Shown here: positions 1-11,692 of the stretch, piece by piece | How positions within the stretch are numbered: position 1 is the stretch's first letter | Layout of the letters: every line of letters starts with the position of its first letter | DNA from: Halobacteriales archaeon QS_4_69_34 | Lineage (GTDB): Archaea; Halobacteriota; Halobacteria; Halobacteriales; Halococcaceae | Assembly: GCA_003021045.1 (NCBI GenBank) | Contig: PXRN01000030.1 | Location: forward strand, 52,430-116,429 | Direction of reading: 5' to 3' | DNA: 64,000 nucleotides | The notes under the pieces: generated by a model | The model's database searches: none | What the model was told of the DNA's origin: nothing | The model's input: the letters and a program-made list of their open reading frames with translations, nothing else | Translations under genes and position numbers: made by a program

Positions 1-1425
1 GACACCGACATCGGCGACAAGGAGGGCGAGGAACCCGTCTACGTCGAGCTCGGCGACGTCCGCGTGGTGACGCCGCGGGTGCGGGAGGCCGACGGGAGCG
101 AGGAACGCCTCTACCCACAGGAGGCCCGCCTGCGGAACATCACGTACTCCGCGCCGGTGTTCATGGAGATGGCGGTCGTCGTCGGCGGCTACGAGCAAGA
201 GGAGCGCATGGTCGACTCGACGGAGACGAAGATCGGTCGGCTCCCGATCATGGTCGGCTCCGACAAATGTAATATCGCCGGGTTCACCGACGAGGAGCTG
301 ATCGAGCTCGGCGAGGATCCCGCCGACCCCGGCGGGTACTTCATCGTCAACGGCTCCGAGCGCGTGCTGATGACGAGCGAGGACTTGGCGCCCAACAAGA
401 TCCTCGCCGAGTACGACGCGAAGTACGGCGACGAGATCCAGGTAGCCAAGACGTTCAGCCAGCGACGGGGCTACCGCGCGCTCGTGCTGTGTGAGCGCAA
501 CCGCGAGGGCCTCCTCGAGGTGAGCTTCCCGAGCGTCGGCGGGTCGATCGAGTTCGTCACCCTCGTGCGGGCGCTCGGGCTCGAATCCGACGAGGAGATC
601 GTCCGCCGCGTTTCCGATGACCCCGAGATCGTGAAGTTCATGCTCGAAAACCTCGAGGCCGCGTCGGTCCAGACCGAGGCCGCGGCGATCGAGGAGCTCG
701 GCGAACGGGTCGCCCAAGGGCAGGGAAAAGACTACCAGCTCAAGCGCGCCAACTACGTCATCGATCGGTACCTCCTCCCCCACCTCCACGAGGAGGGCGT
801 CGAGGAGGAGGACGTCCGGGTCAACAAGGCCTACTACCTCTGCCGGATGGCCGAGGCGTGCTTCGAACTCGCGCTCGGGCGGCGCGAGGCCGACGACAAG
901 GACCACTACGCGAACAAGCGCCTGAAGGTGTCGGGCGACCTGATGACCGACCTCTTCCGGACCGCACTGAACAAGCTCGCCCGGGACGTGAAGTACCAGC
1001 TCGAACGGGCGAACATGCGCAACCGGAACCTCACGGTCAACACGGTGGTCCGCTCGGACGTACTGACCGAGCGACTCGAACACCCGATCGCCACGGGGAA
1101 CTGGGTGGGCGGCCGGTCGGGCGTCTCCCAGCTGGTCGACCGGACGGACTACATGGGTGTCCTCTCCCACCTCCGGCGGCTGCGCTCGCCCCTCTCCCGC
1201 TCTCAACCGCACTTCGAGGCGCGGGACCTCCACGCCACCCAGTGGGGGCGGATCTGCCCCTCCGAGACGCCGGAGGGCCCGAACTGCGGGCTGGTGAAGA
1301 ACTTCGCACAGGCGATGGAGCTCTCACAGGGCGTCGCGGACGACCGGGAGCTAAAGCGGGAGCTCCAATCGATGGGCGTCGAGGGTATCCCCGGCTTCGA
1401 CGGGGCAGGAGCGACGGCCGACTGA
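1..1425 (+). CDS. rpoB2: RNA polymerase subunit B'' (partial, 5' end outside window)
   Basis: N-terminal half of the split archaeal RNA polymerase beta-like subunit, forming lobe, protrusion and part of the fork. The reading frame is open from base 1 (DTDIGDKEGEE...), so the start lies left of the window; 474 residues are visible. Seen directly: MVGSDKCNI followed by GGYFIVNGSERVLM, the typical B'' segment, and the closing region SETPEGPNCGLVKN. It is followed after 78 bases by rpoB1, giving the archaeal order B''-B'-A'-A''. A 13-base direct repeat (GAGCGACGGCCGA) sits on both sides of the stop codon, at 1409-1421 and 1429-1441. Confidence 0.97.
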   Translation, partial: DTDIGDKEGEEPVYVELGDVRVVTPRVREADGSEERLYPQEARLRNITYSAPVFMEMAVVVGGYEQEERMVDSTETKIGRLPIMVGSDKCNIAGFTDEELIELGEDPADPGGYFIVNGSERVLMTSEDLAPNKILAEYDAKYGDEIQVAKTFSQRRGYRALVLCERNREGLLEVSFPSVGGSIEFVTLVRALGLESDEEIVRRVSDDPEIVKFMLENLEAASVQTEAAAIEELGERVAQGQGKDYQLKRANYVIDRYLLPHLHEEGVEEEDVRVNKAYYLCRMAEACFELALGRREADDKDHYANKRLKVSGDLMTDLFRTALNKLARDVKYQLERANMRNRNLTVNTVVRSDVLTERLEHPIATGNWVGGRSGVSQLVDRTDYMGVLSHLRRLRSPLSRSQPHFEARDLHATQWGRICPSETPEGPNCGLVKNFAQAMELSQGVADDRELKRELQSMGVEGIPGFDGAGATAD

Positions 1426-1503
1426 TATGAGCGACGGCCGATCGACGTATGGCACGCGAGGAATAGGGACATCGACACGAGCCACACGCGGGAAGGACGC
1501 TAC

Positions 1504-3330
1504 ATGAGCCAAGCACGCGAATCGAAGGTCTACGTCAACGGGAGCCTCGTCGGAACGCACGCCGATCCCGACGAGCTCGCCACCAACATCAGGGAGGCGC
1601 GCAGACACGGCGACGTGAGCGACGCGGTGAACGTCTCGGTGCGCCACCGCACGGACGAGGTGATCATCAACGCCGACGCCGGCCGGGCGCGCCGGCCACT
1701 GCTGGTGGTCGAGGACGGCGAGCCCCTCCTCTCCGAGGAGGAGGTCGAAGCGCTCGAAGAGGGGACGCTCGACTTCGAGACGCTCGTCGACCAGGGCGCG
1801 ATCGAGTTCATCGACGCCGAGGAGGAAGAAGACGTCCTCGTCGCGGTCGACGAGGGCGATCTCTCTCCCGAGCATACCCACATGGAGATCGACCCCCAGC
1901 TCATCTTCGGGATCGGCGCGGGGATGATCCCCTACCCCGAGCACAACGCCAGCCCCCGGATCACGATGGGCGCGGGGATGATCAAGCAGTCGCTTGGCTT
2001 GCCCGCGGCCAACTACCGCGTCCGGCCGGACACGCGCCAGCACCTGCTACACTACCCCCAGCTGTCGATGGTCAAGACCCAGACCACCGAGCAGATCGGC
2101 TACGACGATCGCCCGGCGGCCCAGAATTTTGTCGTAGCTGTCATGTCCTACGAGGGGTTCAACATCGAGGACGCGCTCGTGTTGAACGAGGGATCGGTGG
2201 ATCGGGCGCTGGCGCGCTCGCATTTCTTCCGGACCTACGAGGGCGAGGAGCGCCGCTATCCCGGCGGCCAGGAGGATCGCTTCGAGATCCCCGCCGACGA
2301 CGTGCGCGGGGCCCGGGGCGAGGAGGCCTACACCCACCTCGACGAGGACGGGCTGGTGAACCCCGAGACCCCCGTCGGGGAGAACGACGTCCTGCTGGGC
2401 AAGACCAGTCCCCCGCGCTTTCTGGAGGAGCCCGACGACATGGGCGGGCTCAGTCCGCAAAAGCGCCGCGAGACGAGCGTGACGATGCGAAGCGGCGAGT
2501 CGGGCATCGTGGACACGGTGACGCTGATGCAAGGCGAGGACGGCTCGAAGCTCTCCAAGGTGTCGGTGCGCGACCAGCGCGTACCCGAACTCGGTGACAA
2601 GTTCGCCAGCCGGCACGGCCAGAAGGGCGTCGTCGGCCACATCGCCCCCCAAGAGGACATGCCCTTCACCGAGGAGGGTGTGGTTCCGGACCTGATCATC
2701 AATCCCCACGCGCTGCCCTCACGGATGACCGTCGGCCACGTACTGGAGATGCTGGGCGGGAAGGTCGGCTCGCTGGAGGGCCGTCGGGTCGACGGCACCG
2801 CCTTCACCGGCGAGGACGAAGACGAACTCCGCGAGGCACTGGAGGAGAAGGGTTTCGACTCCTCGGGCAAAGAGAGGATGTACTCGGGCGTCACGGGCGA
2901 GAAGATCGACGCCGAGGTCTTCGTCGGCACCATCTTCTATCAGAAGCTCTATCACATGGTGTCGAACAAGATCCACGCCCGCTCGCGGGGCCCGGTGCAG
3001 GTGCTGACGCGCCAACCGACCGAGGGCCGCGCCCGCGAGGGCGGCCTCCGGGTGGGCGAGATGGAGCGGGACGTTCTCATCGGCCACGGCGCGGCGATGG
3101 CGCTCAAAGAACGGCTACTCGACGAGTCCGACCGGGAGTTCGTTTACATCTGTGGCAAGTGCGGGATGACGGCGGTCGAGAACCGCGAGCAGCGCCGGGT
3201 TTACTGCCCGAACTGCGGCGAGGAGACGGACGTCCACGAGATCGAGATGAGCTACGCCTTCAAACTCCTGCTCGACGAGATGAAGGCGCTGGGAATCGCC
3301 CCGCGGCTGGATCTGATCGATGCGGTCTGA
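1504..3330 (+). CDS. rpoB1: RNA polymerase subunit B'
   Basis: C-terminal half of the split beta-like subunit, 608 residues, the normal size. Visible signatures are the catalytic-core segment [15 protein letters not shown], the clamp segment [19 protein letters not shown], and a C-terminal zinc ribbon with CGKC and CPNC pairs. The ATG at 1504 is the first in frame and gives the usual N-terminus for the second half. It is co-directional with rpoB2 and rpoA1, with spacers of 78 and 90 bases, so one transcript is likely. Confidence 0.97.
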   Translation: MSQARESKVYVNGSLVGTHADPDELATNIREARRHGDVSDAVNVSVRHRTDEVIINADAGRARRPLLVVEDGEPLLSEEEVEALEEGTLDFETLVDQGAIEFIDAEEEEDVLVAVDEGDLSPEHTHMEIDPQLIFGIGAGMIPYPEHNASPRITMGAGMIKQSLGLPAANYRVRPDTRQHLLHYPQLSMVKTQTTEQIGYDDRPAAQNFVVAVMSYEGFNIEDALVLNEGSVDRALARSHFFRTYEGEERRYPGGQEDRFEIPADDVRGARGEEAYTHLDEDGLVNPETPVGENDVLLGKTSPPRFLEEPDDMGGLSPQKRRETSVTMRSGESGIVDTVTLMQGEDGSKLSKVSVRDQRVPELGDKFASRHGQKGVVGHIAPQEDMPFTEEGVVPDLIINPHALPSRMTVGHVLEMLGGKVGSLEGRRVDGTAFTGEDEDELREALEEKGFDSSGKERMYSGVTGEKIDAEVFVGTIFYQKLYHMVSNKIHARSRGPVQVLTRQPTEGRAREGGLRVGEMERDVLIGHGAAMALKERLLDESDREFVYICGKCGMTAVENREQRRVYCPNCGEETDVHEIEMSYAFKLLLDEMKALGIAPRLDLIDAV

Positions 3331-3420
3331 GGCGCTCCCGTCACGGCGATCGGACACGGGCGTCGCCCCCGGCAGCCACGGTCGCCCCGTCCGCATCGAA
3401 CACGACGCAACCACCGACAC

Positions 3421-6400
3421 ATGAGCACGAACGCGACGCCAAAGGAGATCGGGACGATCAGCTTCGGGCTGATGAACCCCGAGGAGTACCGCGAGATGAG
3501 CGCGACGAAGGTCATCACGGCCGATACCTACGACGACGACGGCTACCCGATCGACATGGGGCTGATGGACCCCCGGCTGGGCGTGATCGACCCCGGATTG
3601 GAGTGTCGGACCTGCGGGCAGCACTCGGGCTCCTGTAATGGCCACTTCGGCCACATCGAGCTCGCCGCGCCCGTGATCCACGTCGGGTTCACGAAGCTGA
3701 TCCGGCGGCTGCTCCGCGGGACCTGCCGGGAGTGCTCGCGGCTCTGTCTCACCGACGAGGAGCGAAGCGAGTTCCACGAGCGGCTCACCCGGACCCGCGA
3801 GCTGGGCGACGACGTCGGCGACGTGATGAAGGCGGCGATCAGGCAGGCGCGAAAGCACGACCGCTGTCCGGCCTGTGGCGCGGGCCAGTACGACGTCACC
3901 CACGAGAAGCCGACCACCTACTACGAAGTGCAGGACGTTCTCGCCGCCGACTACGCTGAGCGCATCGCGGCGGCGATGCAGCCCGACGGCGAGGACGACG
4001 CCGGGACGAGTCCCCAGGAGCTCGCCGCGGAGACCGACATCGAGCTCTCGCGGATCAACGAGATCCTGGGCGGGGAGTTCCGTCCCCGGGAGGGCGGCCG
4101 GACGGCGATCGAGCGCGCGCTCGACGTCGACCTCACCGAGGAGGACATGAACAAGCTGATGCCGAGCGACATCCGGGACTGGTTCGAGGACATCCCCGAG
4201 GCGGACATGCGGGTGCTCGGCATCGATCCCGAGCGCTCCCGGCCCGAGTGGATGATCCTGACCGTGCTTCCCGTGCCGCCGGTCACCGCCCGCCCCTCGA
4301 TCACCCTCGACAACGGTCAGCGCTCCGAGGACGACCTCACTCACAAGCTGGTCGACATTATCCGGATCAACCAGCGGTTCATGGAAAACCGTGAGGCAGG
4401 TGCGCCACAGCTCATCATCGAGGACCTCTGGGAGCTGCTCCAGTATCACGTGACGACGTTCATGGACAACGAGATCTCCGGGACGCCGCCCGCCCGTCAC
4501 CGATCCGGGCGGCCCCTGAAGACCCTCTCCCAGCGTCTGAAGGGCAAGGAGGGTCGCTTCCGTGGCTCGCTGTCGGGCAAGCGCGTGAACTTCTCCGCGC
4601 GGACCGTCATCAGCCCCGATCCGACCCTGAGCCTGAACGAGGTCGGGGTCCCCGAGCGGGTGGCGACGGAGATGACCCAGACGATGAACGTCAACGAGCG
4701 CAACTTGGAGGAGGCGCGCCGGTACGTCGCCAACGGGCCGGAGGGCCACCCGGGCGCGAACTACGTTCGGCGGCCCGACGGCAAGCGCCTGAAGGTCACC
4801 GAGAAGAACTGCGAGGCGCTCGCGGGCCGGGAGGACGCCGAAACCACGCAGGTCGTCGAGCCGGGCTGGGAGGTCTCCCGGCATCTGGTCGACGGCGACA
4901 TCGTGATCTTCAACCGCCAGCCCTCGCTGCACCGAATGAGTATCATGGCCCACGAAGTGGTCGTGATGCCGTACAAGACGTTCCGGCTCAACACCACGGT
5001 GTGTACACCTTACAACGCCGACTTCGACGGCGACGAGATGAACATGCACGCCCTCCAGAACGAGGAGGCCCGGGCGGAGGCGCGCGTACTCATGCGGGTT
5101 CAGGAGCACATCCTGAGCCCGCGCTTCGGCGAGAACATCATCGGTCCCCTGCAGGACCACATCACCGGAACCTACCTCCTCACCCACGCCGATCCCGAGA
5201 CGGGCGAGCCCCCGCGCTTCAACGAGACGCAGGCGCTCGACCTGCTGCGGGCGACGCGGGTCGACGAGCTCCCCGAGCCCGACGGGATCGCGGAGGACGC
5301 CCCGGTGACCCAACAGGGCGACGGCGCGGCCGTCGAAGGGGGTGCGTACTGGAGCGGCCGAACGCTCTTCTCGGAACTCCTCCCCGACGGGCTGGACCTC
5401 AGGTTCAGGAGCGCGGCCGGCGAGGAAGTCGTCATCGAGGACGGCCGGCTCCTCGCGGGCACCGTCGACGACGACGGCGTGGGCGCGTTCGGCGGCGAAC
5501 TCGTCGACACGATCACCAAGGAGTACGGCGAAACGCGCGCACGGATGTTCGTCAACGAGGTCGCCGCGCTGGCGATGCGCTCGATCATGCACTTCGGGTT
5601 CTCGCTGGGCATCGACGACGAGTCGATCCCGCGCGAGGCCGAGGAGCGCATCGACGAGGCGATCGCCGCCACCGACGAGCAGGTCGAGGAGCTGATCGCG
5701 GCCTACGAGGCGGGCGACCTCGAATCGCTCCCGGGTCGCACCGTCGACGAGACCTTAGAGATGAAGATCATGCAGAAGCTCGGCCAAGCGCGGGACTCGG
5801 CGGGCGACATCGCCGAGAAGCACTTCGCTACGGACAACCCGGCGGTGATCATGGCCGAGTCGGGTGCGCGGGGATCGATGCTCAACCTCACCCAGATGGC
5901 CGCCTGCGTCGGCCAGCAGGCGGTGCGGGGCGAGCGCATCAATCGCGGCTACGAGGACCGCACCCTGAGTCACTACGCGCCCCACGACCTCTCCGCGGAG
6001 GCCCACGGGTTCGTCGAGCACTCCTATCGGAGCGGGCTCACCCCCCGGGAGTTCTTCTTCCACGCGATGGGCGGCCGCGAGGGGCTGGTCGACACCGCGG
6101 TCCGGACCTCGAAGTCGGGCTACCTCCAGCGCCGGCTGATCAACGCGCTCTCGGAGCTGGAGACGCAGTACGACGGCACCGTGCGGGACACGAGCGACAA
6201 CATCATCCAGTTCGAGTTCGGCGAGGACGGCACGAGCCCCTCGAAGGTCGCCTCCAACGCCGACACCGACGTCGACGTCGAGGCGATCGCCGACCGCGTG
6301 ATGGCGGCGGAGTTCGACGGCGAGGAGCGGGCGGCCTTCCTGTCGAGCGAGCGTCCGACGAACCTCTCGGAGTACGCCGACGACCGGATCGAGCCCGACG

Positions 6401-6444
6401 CCGAACCGACGACCGAGGCGGCCCCACCCACGACCGATGACTGA
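3421..6444 (+). CDS. rpoA1: RNA polymerase subunit A'
   Basis: Larger part of the split beta'-like subunit, 1007 residues. The catalytic Mg-binding loop [12 protein letters not shown] is present, with the zinc site [17 protein letters not shown] near the N-terminus and [11 protein letters not shown] just before the active site. The far C-terminus is a short Pro/Thr/Asp tail (about residues 985-1007). Its stop overlaps the rpoA2 start by eight bases, suggesting coupled translation of A' and A''. Confidence 0.97.
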   Translation: MSTNATPKEIGTISFGLMNPEEYREMSATKVITADTYDDDGYPIDMGLMDPRLGVIDPGLECRTCGQHSGSCNGHFGHIELAAPVIHVGFTKLIRRLLRGTCRECSRLCLTDEERSEFHERLTRTRELGDDVGDVMKAAIRQARKHDRCPACGAGQYDVTHEKPTTYYEVQDVLAADYAERIAAAMQPDGEDDAGTSPQELAAETDIELSRINEILGGEFRPREGGRTAIERALDVDLTEEDMNKLMPSDIRDWFEDIPEADMRVLGIDPERSRPEWMILTVLPVPPVTARPSITLDNGQRSEDDLTHKLVDIIRINQRFMENREAGAPQLIIEDLWELLQYHVTTFMDNEISGTPPARHRSGRPLKTLSQRLKGKEGRFRGSLSGKRVNFSARTVISPDPTLSLNEVGVPERVATEMTQTMNVNERNLEEARRYVANGPEGHPGANYVRRPDGKRLKVTEKNCEALAGREDAETTQVVEPGWEVSRHLVDGDIVIFNRQPSLHRMSIMAHEVVVMPYKTFRLNTTVCTPYNADFDGDEMNMHALQNEEARAEARVLMRVQEHILSPRFGENIIGPLQDHITGTYLLTHADPETGEPPRFNETQALDLLRATRVDELPEPDGIAEDAPVTQQGDGAAVEGGAYWSGRTLFSELLPDGLDLRFRSAAGEEVVIEDGRLLAGTVDDDGVGAFGGELVDTITKEYGETRARMFVNEVAALAMRSIMHFGFSLGIDDESIPREAEERIDEAIAATDEQVEELIAAYEAGDLESLPGRTVDETLEMKIMQKLGQARDSAGDIAEKHFATDNPAVIMAESGARGSMLNLTQMAACVGQQAVRGERINRGYEDRTLSHYAPHDLSAEAHGFVEHSYRSGLTPREFFFHAMGGREGLVDTAVRTSKSGYLQRRLINALSELETQYDGTVRDTSDNIIQFEFGEDGTSPSKVASNADTDVDVEAIADRVMAAEFDGEERAAFLSSERPTNLSEYADDRIEPDAEPTTEAAPPTTDD

Positions 6445-9352
6445 GATAACCGACGCGATCGAGACCGCCGTCGAGAACCGCGAGCTCCCCCGACGACTCA
6501 AGGATCGGATATACGGAACGATCGAGGCGCGCGACGTGGACGCCGAGCAGGCCGGGGCGATCGCCGCGGCCGTCGAGGAGCGCTACGCCGAGACGCGGAT
6601 CGACCCGCTCGATCCCGTGGGGACGGTCAGCGCCCAGAGCATCGGCGAGCCCGGCACCCAGATGAGCGTGCCAGCCGACGAGCGGGTACTCGTCCGGCGG
6701 GACGGCGAGACCCGTCTTGAAGCGATCGGGGCGCTGGTCGACCGCGTCGTGGACGCCGGCGAGACGCGGACCGTCGGGGACAGCGAAGTCGCGCTCGCAC
6801 CCGCGGGGCTCGAAGCGCTGAGCCTCGGGGCCGACGAGCAGGTCGCGTGGCGGTCGGTCGAGGAGGTGAGCCGGCACGCGGCACCAGAGGAGCTGCTCCG
6901 GATCGAGCTCGAATCCGGCCGGACAATCCGCGCGACCAAGTCCCACTCGTTCGTCACCCGCCAGGACAACGCGGTCGTGCCCGTCACGGGGGAGGATCTC
7001 GCGGTCGACGACTGGCTGCCCGTGGTCGGCGCGTTCGACGTCGACGACGGCACGGAGACGGTCGACATCCGGCCGTACTTCTCCACTAATGAGTACTGGC
7101 ACACCTCCGCGCTCACCGATGGCGGCGTTGCAGCGCCGAGGAGTGCGGACGAGGCCGGTACGGAGCTGCCTGCCGGCGACGATCAGGTCCGGAACAAGTG
7201 TGCGGCGCTCGACGCCGGCGAGATCGATGCGAACACGATTTATCCAGTCGGAGGAACCGTCGGCCTCCCCGAGCTGTTCCCGCTCGACGAGGGGACCGGC
7301 TTCTTCCTCGGTGCGTGGCTCGCCGAGGGGAACGCCACGGAGCACTACGTCTCGGTGTCGAACGTCGATCCGGCGTTTCAGTGTCGTGTTCGGGCGTTCG
7401 CCGATCGCTTCGATCTCTCGATCAACGAGTACGCGAACGAGAGCGGCTTCGCCGACGGCTACGACGTCCGCGTGAACGGCACGGTGCTGGCTGACCTCCT
7501 CCGGGCAACCTGCATGGCCGACGGCGAGAAGGTCGTTCCCGAGTTCGCCTTCGGTGCGAACGACGCGTTCGTCGTCGGGCTGCTCTCGGGGTACTTCGGC
7601 GGCGACGGCAACGTCGCCGAGCGCGCGGTCCGGTCGAGTTCGACGTCCGAGCGGCTCACCGAGGGGGTCGCGCTGTTGCTCGCACGCGTCGGTGTCTACG
7701 CGACGCTCGGCGAGCAGGACGACTCGCACACGCTCCGGGTTCCGGCGAAGTTCGTCCCGCGCTTCGCCGAGCGGGTCGGGATGGTCGGCGATCGCGGCGC
7801 ACAGCTGGTTGAGCTGGCGGCGGACGTCGACCCAGACGGCCCCGACGCGACCGACCAGATCCCGAACTTCGGCGACGCGCTCGAAACCGCCGCACGTGCC
7901 GCCGGCATCCCCCAACGACAGATCAACAGCGCGGCGAAGCGCCAGCGGATCGGTCGCAACCGACTCTCGCGGCTGGTCGAGCAGGTCGAGCGCGAAACCG
8001 CCGTGCGCCCAGATACGCTCGACGTGCTGGAGCAGGCAGTCGACGGCGACGCTGTCTGGGAGCGGATCGAGTCGGTCGAAACCGTCGAACCCGAGGGCGA
8101 GCGCGTCTACGACCTCTCGGTCGCGGGGTTGGAGACGTTCACCACGGGATCGGGCGTCGTGACGCACAACACGATGAACACCTTCCATTACGCCGGGGTC
8201 GCGGAGATCGACGTCACGCAGGGGCTGCCGCGGCTGATCGAGCTGGTCGACGCGCGCAAGGAGCCGGACACGCCGATGATGACGGTCCACCTCGAAGGGG
8301 AGTACGCCACCGAGCGCGAGCGCGCCCACGAGGTGGTCTGGAAGATCGAGGCCACCCGAATTCTGGCGCTCGGGGACGTCTCGACGAACGTCGCGGACAT
8401 GCGCGTCCAGGTCAGCCTCAACGAGGACACCTTACGCGAGCGCTGGCCGAAGGTCGAGACCGACGAGGGCGAGCTCGAAAGCGACGCGGTCCAGCTCGAA
8501 CGGGCGATCACGGCAGTCGCCGAGACCACCGAGGACGCCCTCGGCGTCGAGGTGACGCGCTCGGACACGGTCCTTGAGTTCGGCCCCGAGCAGCCGAGCT
8601 ACCGCGAGCTCCTCCAGCTGGTCGAGGAGCTCCGCGAGATCGTCTACAAGGGCATCGAGGAGGTCTCCCGGGTCGTCATCCGCAAGGAGGAGGTCGAGGA
8701 CGCCGGGGCCGGCGAGGACGGAGCAGGCGAAGCGGGCGACGGCGAGCCGCGCGAGGAGTTCGTCCTCTACACCGAGGGGTCGGCCTTCGGCGACGCGCTC
8801 GCCATCGAGGGCGTCGACGCCAGCCGGACGACCTGCAACAACATCCACGAGATCCACCGCGAGCTCGGCGTCGAGGCCGCTCGCGAGACCATCATCGACG
8901 AGACGATGAACACGCTCGAAGAGCAGGGCCTCGACGACGTGAACATCCGCCACCTCATGCTGGTCGCGGACATCATGACCGCGGAGGGCACCATCGAGTC
9001 GATCGGCCGCCACGGCATCTCTGGATCGAAGGACTCGGTGCTCGCGCGGGCCGCCTTCGAGGTCACGGTCAATCACCTGCTCGACGCGGCGATCCACGGC
9101 GAGGTCGACGATCTCAACGGCGTCGCCGAGAACGTGATCGTCGGCAAGCCGATCAAGCTCGGCACCGGCGACGTGAACCTCCGGATGAGCGGTGCGACCG
9201 GGACGACCGGCGGGCCGGCGACCGACGGCGGCACGCCCCGCGAGTCCGCGGTCGGCAGCGCCGCCGGCGGTGGTGACGGTGGCGCTGCCGACCCGGATAC
9301 CGGCACCGACGGCGATGGCGACGCGACCGCCGACGGCGCGCCCATCGGGTAG
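6437..9352 (+). CDS. rpoA2: RNA polymerase subunit A'' with in-frame intein
   Basis: C-terminal part of the split beta'-like subunit. The precursor is 971 residues; residues 77-578 are an intein, leaving a 469-residue mature A''. The N-extein ends SIGEPGTQM and the C-extein resumes [22 protein letters not shown], so the insertion is inside the trigger loop. Downstream jaw and cleft motifs are intact ([25 protein letters not shown]). Two low-complexity stretches are lineage-specific: an acidic Gly/Ala insert near residue 760 and a Gly/Asp/Ala-rich tail of about 45 residues. The start overlaps rpoA1; nusA begins directly after the stop. Confidence 0.96.
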   Translation: MTEITDAIETAVENRELPRRLKDRIYGTIEARDVDAEQAGAIAAAVEERYAETRIDPLDPVGTVSAQSIGEPGTQMSVPADERVLVRRDGETRLEAIGALVDRVVDAGETRTVGDSEVALAPAGLEALSLGADEQVAWRSVEEVSRHAAPEELLRIELESGRTIRATKSHSFVTRQDNAVVPVTGEDLAVDDWLPVVGAFDVDDGTETVDIRPYFSTNEYWHTSALTDGGVAAPRSADEAGTELPAGDDQVRNKCAALDAGEIDANTIYPVGGTVGLPELFPLDEGTGFFLGAWLAEGNATEHYVSVSNVDPAFQCRVRAFADRFDLSINEYANESGFADGYDVRVNGTVLADLLRATCMADGEKVVPEFAFGANDAFVVGLLSGYFGGDGNVAERAVRSSSTSERLTEGVALLLARVGVYATLGEQDDSHTLRVPAKFVPRFAERVGMVGDRGAQLVELAADVDPDGPDATDQIPNFGDALETAARAAGIPQRQINSAAKRQRIGRNRLSRLVEQVERETAVRPDTLDVLEQAVDGDAVWERIESVETVEPEGERVYDLSVAGLETFTTGSGVVTHNTMNTFHYAGVAEIDVTQGLPRLIELVDARKEPDTPMMTVHLEGEYATERERAHEVVWKIEATRILALGDVSTNVADMRVQVSLNEDTLRERWPKVETDEGELESDAVQLERAITAVAETTEDALGVEVTRSDTVLEFGPEQPSYRELLQLVEELREIVYKGIEEVSRVVIRKEEVEDAGAGEDGAGEAGDGEPREEFVLYTEGSAFGDALAIEGVDASRTTCNNIHEIHRELGVEAARETIIDETMNTLEEQGLDDVNIRHLMLVADIMTAEGTIESIGRHGISGSKDSVLARAAFEVTVNHLLDAAIHGEVDDLNGVAENVIVGKPIKLGTGDVNLRMSGATGTTGGPATDGGTPRESAVGSAAGGGDGGAADPDTGTDGDGDATADGAPIG
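6665..8170 (+). mobile_element. Intein with LAGLIDADG homing endonuclease in rpoA2
   Basis: A 502-residue protein-splicing element. Its boundaries follow from the uninterrupted family sequence (GTQM then TMNTFH). The first residue is Ser, the end is VVTHN (penultimate His, terminal Asn) and the +1 extein residue is Thr, all suitable for splicing. The block B motif TKSH is present near intein residue 90. The endonuclease has both LAGLIDADG helices ([11 protein letters not shown] and [11 protein letters not shown]) with acidic residues at the catalytic positions, followed by a helix-turn-helix-like stretch ([20 protein letters not shown]). It therefore looks full-length and potentially active. 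From memory, inteins at rPol A'' are known in some halophiles. Confidence 0.94.
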
Positions 9353-9778
9353 ATGCGTCTCACGCTCTCGGACGCGGCCCGCCGGCACATCGCGCTGTTC
9401 GAGGATATCACCGGTGCGACAGCACGCGACTGCCTGCTCGACGAGGGGGCCGAGCGGGTCGTCTTTCTGGTCGCGGCGGGCGAGATGCGGCAGGCGGTCG
9501 GGCCCGACGGGCACGCCGTGAAGAAACTCGAAGACCGGCTCGACGCGGAGGTCGCGCTCGTCGAGGACGCCGACGTTCCGGAGGCGTTCGTCGCCAACGC
9601 GCTCGCACCGGCCATCGTCCGGAACGTGACGATCAGCGAGGACGACTCGCGGGTCGCCTACGCGGAGGTCCCCGCAGAGGACAAGGGCGTGGCGATCGGG
9701 GCCGACGGACGGACGATCGAGACGGCCCGAACGCTGGCGAAGCGCCACTTCGACCTCGACGACATCGAGCTGGCCTGA
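9353..9778 (+). CDS. nusA: NusA-like transcription factor with KH domains
   Basis: A 141-residue archaeal NusA consisting essentially of two KH RNA-binding domains, without the N-terminal and S1 domains of bacterial NusA. The paired KH turns are visible as AVGPDGHAVKKLE and AIGADGRTIETAR. The ATG abuts the rpoA2 stop, so it is probably co-translated with the polymerase genes, as in most archaea. In related genomes rps12 and rps7 usually follow; here a gene-free spacer follows instead. Confidence 0.94.
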   Translation: MRLTLSDAARRHIALFEDITGATARDCLLDEGAERVVFLVAAGEMRQAVGPDGHAVKKLEDRLDAEVALVEDADVPEAFVANALAPAIVRNVTISEDDSRVAYAEVPAEDKGVAIGADGRTIETARTLAKRHFDLDDIELA

Positions 9779-10301
9779 CGTTTTCTGCCGGCGAGCCACC
9801 GCCCCGCTCGGGCCGATTCTCGTGCTCTAAGAAATCGGCCGAGCCGCAGCGCGGACCGCGGGTGTCGAGCGAAGCAACGCGACGCGAACCACGAACGTCG
9901 ATACACGAGCGACCACCCCCGCGGACAGCGACCGCTGCCCTGCGTTGCCCACGCGGCTCCCCACCCGATTCGCGCATTCGGCTCTCCGCTACCGTACCGC
10001 GACCGCCCCGCCAGCCCACCGCTCGCGGGTCGCTGCCCCGCTTGCAGCGAGGTGCTCACCCGTCGTCCCTCACTTCGTCTCATTCACCGTCACCTCGCCC
10101 CGTTTGTCCCTCGTGCGAGCGGGCGTCCACGACGCGCCCGCCGTGTGCCGACCGGCTTCTCCGTGCTGTGCAGCATCACCGCCATTGTCCCCGTTTTCCG
10201 TCGTTACTTCCGGGTCGTCCTCCGCGCCACGCTCCGTGCCGCGTCGCTCGGACGCGTCGGCGGGAGGATGGAACTAAGTTGGGCCGGCAAGAATTGCGCG
10301 T
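9779..10301. other. Gene-free stretch after nusA
   Basis: This 523-base spacer holds no convincing reading frame on either strand. The open frames are Arg/Pro/Ser-rich composition shadows with no resemblance to S12 or S7, which normally follow nusA. A weak TATA-like AACTAAGTT at 10272-10280 lies about 26 bases before the next start codon. Nothing else is recognised. Confidence 0.5.
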
Positions 10302-11297
10302 ATGGAGACCCTCCTGTTGAACCGGGCGGCCGTCGCGGCGAACGCGCGGATGCCCGAGGTCGTCCGTGCCGTCGAGGACGCCTTCGCGGCCTACGAGCGC
10401 GGCGACGCCCTGATGCCCGCCAAGTCCTACGTCGACCTGCCCCGCTACGACGGCGACTTCCGCTCGATGCCAGCGTACCTGGACGCCGGCGACTGGGACG
10501 CCGCCGGGGTCAAGTGGGTCAACGTCCATCCCGACAACCCCCGGAAGTTCGACCTCCCGACCGTGATCGGGACGATGATCTACTCGAACCCGGAGAACGC
10601 GGTCCCGCTCGCCATCGTGGACGGGACCGAACTCACGATGCAGCGCACGGGCGCGGCGGCCGCGGTCGCCACCGACCACCTCGCACTCGCCGACGCGCGC
10701 TCTCTGGGCATCGTCGGCGCGGGGGTCCAGTCGTACACCCAACTCGAAGCCATCGCCGCGGTGCGGCCAATCGAGGAAGTCGTCGTCTCGGACCTCGACC
10801 CGGACGCGGCCGCGGCGTTCGTCGAGCGCTTCGCCGATCGCTTCGACGTGCGCGCGGGCACAGTGGAGGAAGCCGCGGCCTGTGACGTCCTCTCGACGGT
10901 GACCCCCGCCACCGAACCGATCGTCTCGCGCGAACAGGTGGGCGAGACCACCCACGTCAACGCGATGGGCGCGGACGCCGCCGACAAGCAGGAGCTCGAC
11001 CCCCAGATCCTGCGCGACGCGAAACTCGTCATCGACGACTACGATCAGACCACTCACTCGGGCGAGATCAGCGTCCCGTGGGCCGCCGACGAACTCGACG
11101 ACGCGGACATCGACGCCGCGATCGGCGAGATCGTCGTCGGGACGTGCGAGGGCCGCACCGACGCCGACGGCATCACGGTGTTCGACAGCACCGGGCTGGC
11201 AATCCAGGACGTGGCGACCGCCCACGTCGTCTACGAGCACGCCCGCGAGAACAATAATGGCTACCCCTTCGACCTCGTCGGGACGGAGGTGCGCTGA
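10302..11297 (+). CDS. Ornithine cyclodeaminase / alanine dehydrogenase family protein
   Basis: A 331-residue member of the mu-crystallin/ornithine cyclodeaminase family, NAD(P)-dependent enzymes acting on small amino or imino acids; archaeal members include an alanine dehydrogenase. The Rossmann motif GIVGAGVQSYTQL is at about residues 140-152, preceded by the substrate-loop segment MQRTGAAAAVATDHLA, and the C-terminal DSTGLAIQDVATA segment is typical. The ATG at 10302 gives a standard N-terminus. It stands alone after the polymerase operon. Sequence alone does not decide between ornithine cyclodeaminase, alanine dehydrogenase and ketimine reductase. Confidence 0.88.
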   Translation: METLLLNRAAVAANARMPEVVRAVEDAFAAYERGDALMPAKSYVDLPRYDGDFRSMPAYLDAGDWDAAGVKWVNVHPDNPRKFDLPTVIGTMIYSNPENAVPLAIVDGTELTMQRTGAAAAVATDHLALADARSLGIVGAGVQSYTQLEAIAAVRPIEEVVVSDLDPDAAAAFVERFADRFDVRAGTVEEAAACDVLSTVTPATEPIVSREQVGETTHVNAMGADAADKQELDPQILRDAKLVIDDYDQTTHSGEISVPWAADELDDADIDAAIGEIVVGTCEGRTDADGITVFDSTGLAIQDVATAHVVYEHARENNNGYPFDLVGTEVR

Positions 11298-11692
11298 GCC
11301 GAGGCCGAGCGAGCGGTTCGCCGGCTGTGGGTGTCAACGGTGAACGTCGAGGAACGGCCCCGTTTCCGCGGCGCGAGAACCCGCCATCGATGTGTTCGAA
11401 CGGCGCTGTCCCGACTGAGCATCACGCTGGAGGCAGTCCAGTTCGGCATTCCCGGTGTCGCGGTGGCCCGGCGTGCCCGGCGTGACCGTCCGGCGTACCT
11501 TCCGCGCCGCACTCGGCTCCTCGTCGCCGGTTCCGGGTTCGCTCACGACGATCCGATGGCAGGCGGGAGACGGAAACGTCGCGGCCCCAGCCATCCATTC
11601 ACGGGCCCATACCGAACCGCCGACCACGGAAGGGGCCGCATAATGACAACATAGAAATCCGGTCGCCGACAACCCACGCCATCCACGACTCC
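11298..11692. other. Intergenic region before leuS
   Basis: A 395-base region with no supported gene. The distal part, around 11637-11660 (GCATAATGACAACATAGAAATCC), is AT-rich against the surroundings and is the likely promoter area for leuS. Confidence 0.45.

Noticed and set aside
1409..1441. 13-base direct repeat around the rpoB2 stop codon
   Set aside because: Short and single; most simply a local duplication. Recorded but not counted as a signal.
3115..5592. 825-codon open frame on the - strand opposite rpoB1/rpoA1
   Set aside because: It is antisense to conserved polymerase genes and has the Arg/Val/Leu/Gly-rich look of a GC-composition shadow. The same applies to the long - strand frames at 6203-8329 and 11543-14359.
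9779..10301. Degenerate rps12 in the spacer after nusA
   Set aside because: No frame shows the S12 core or any recognisable fragment.
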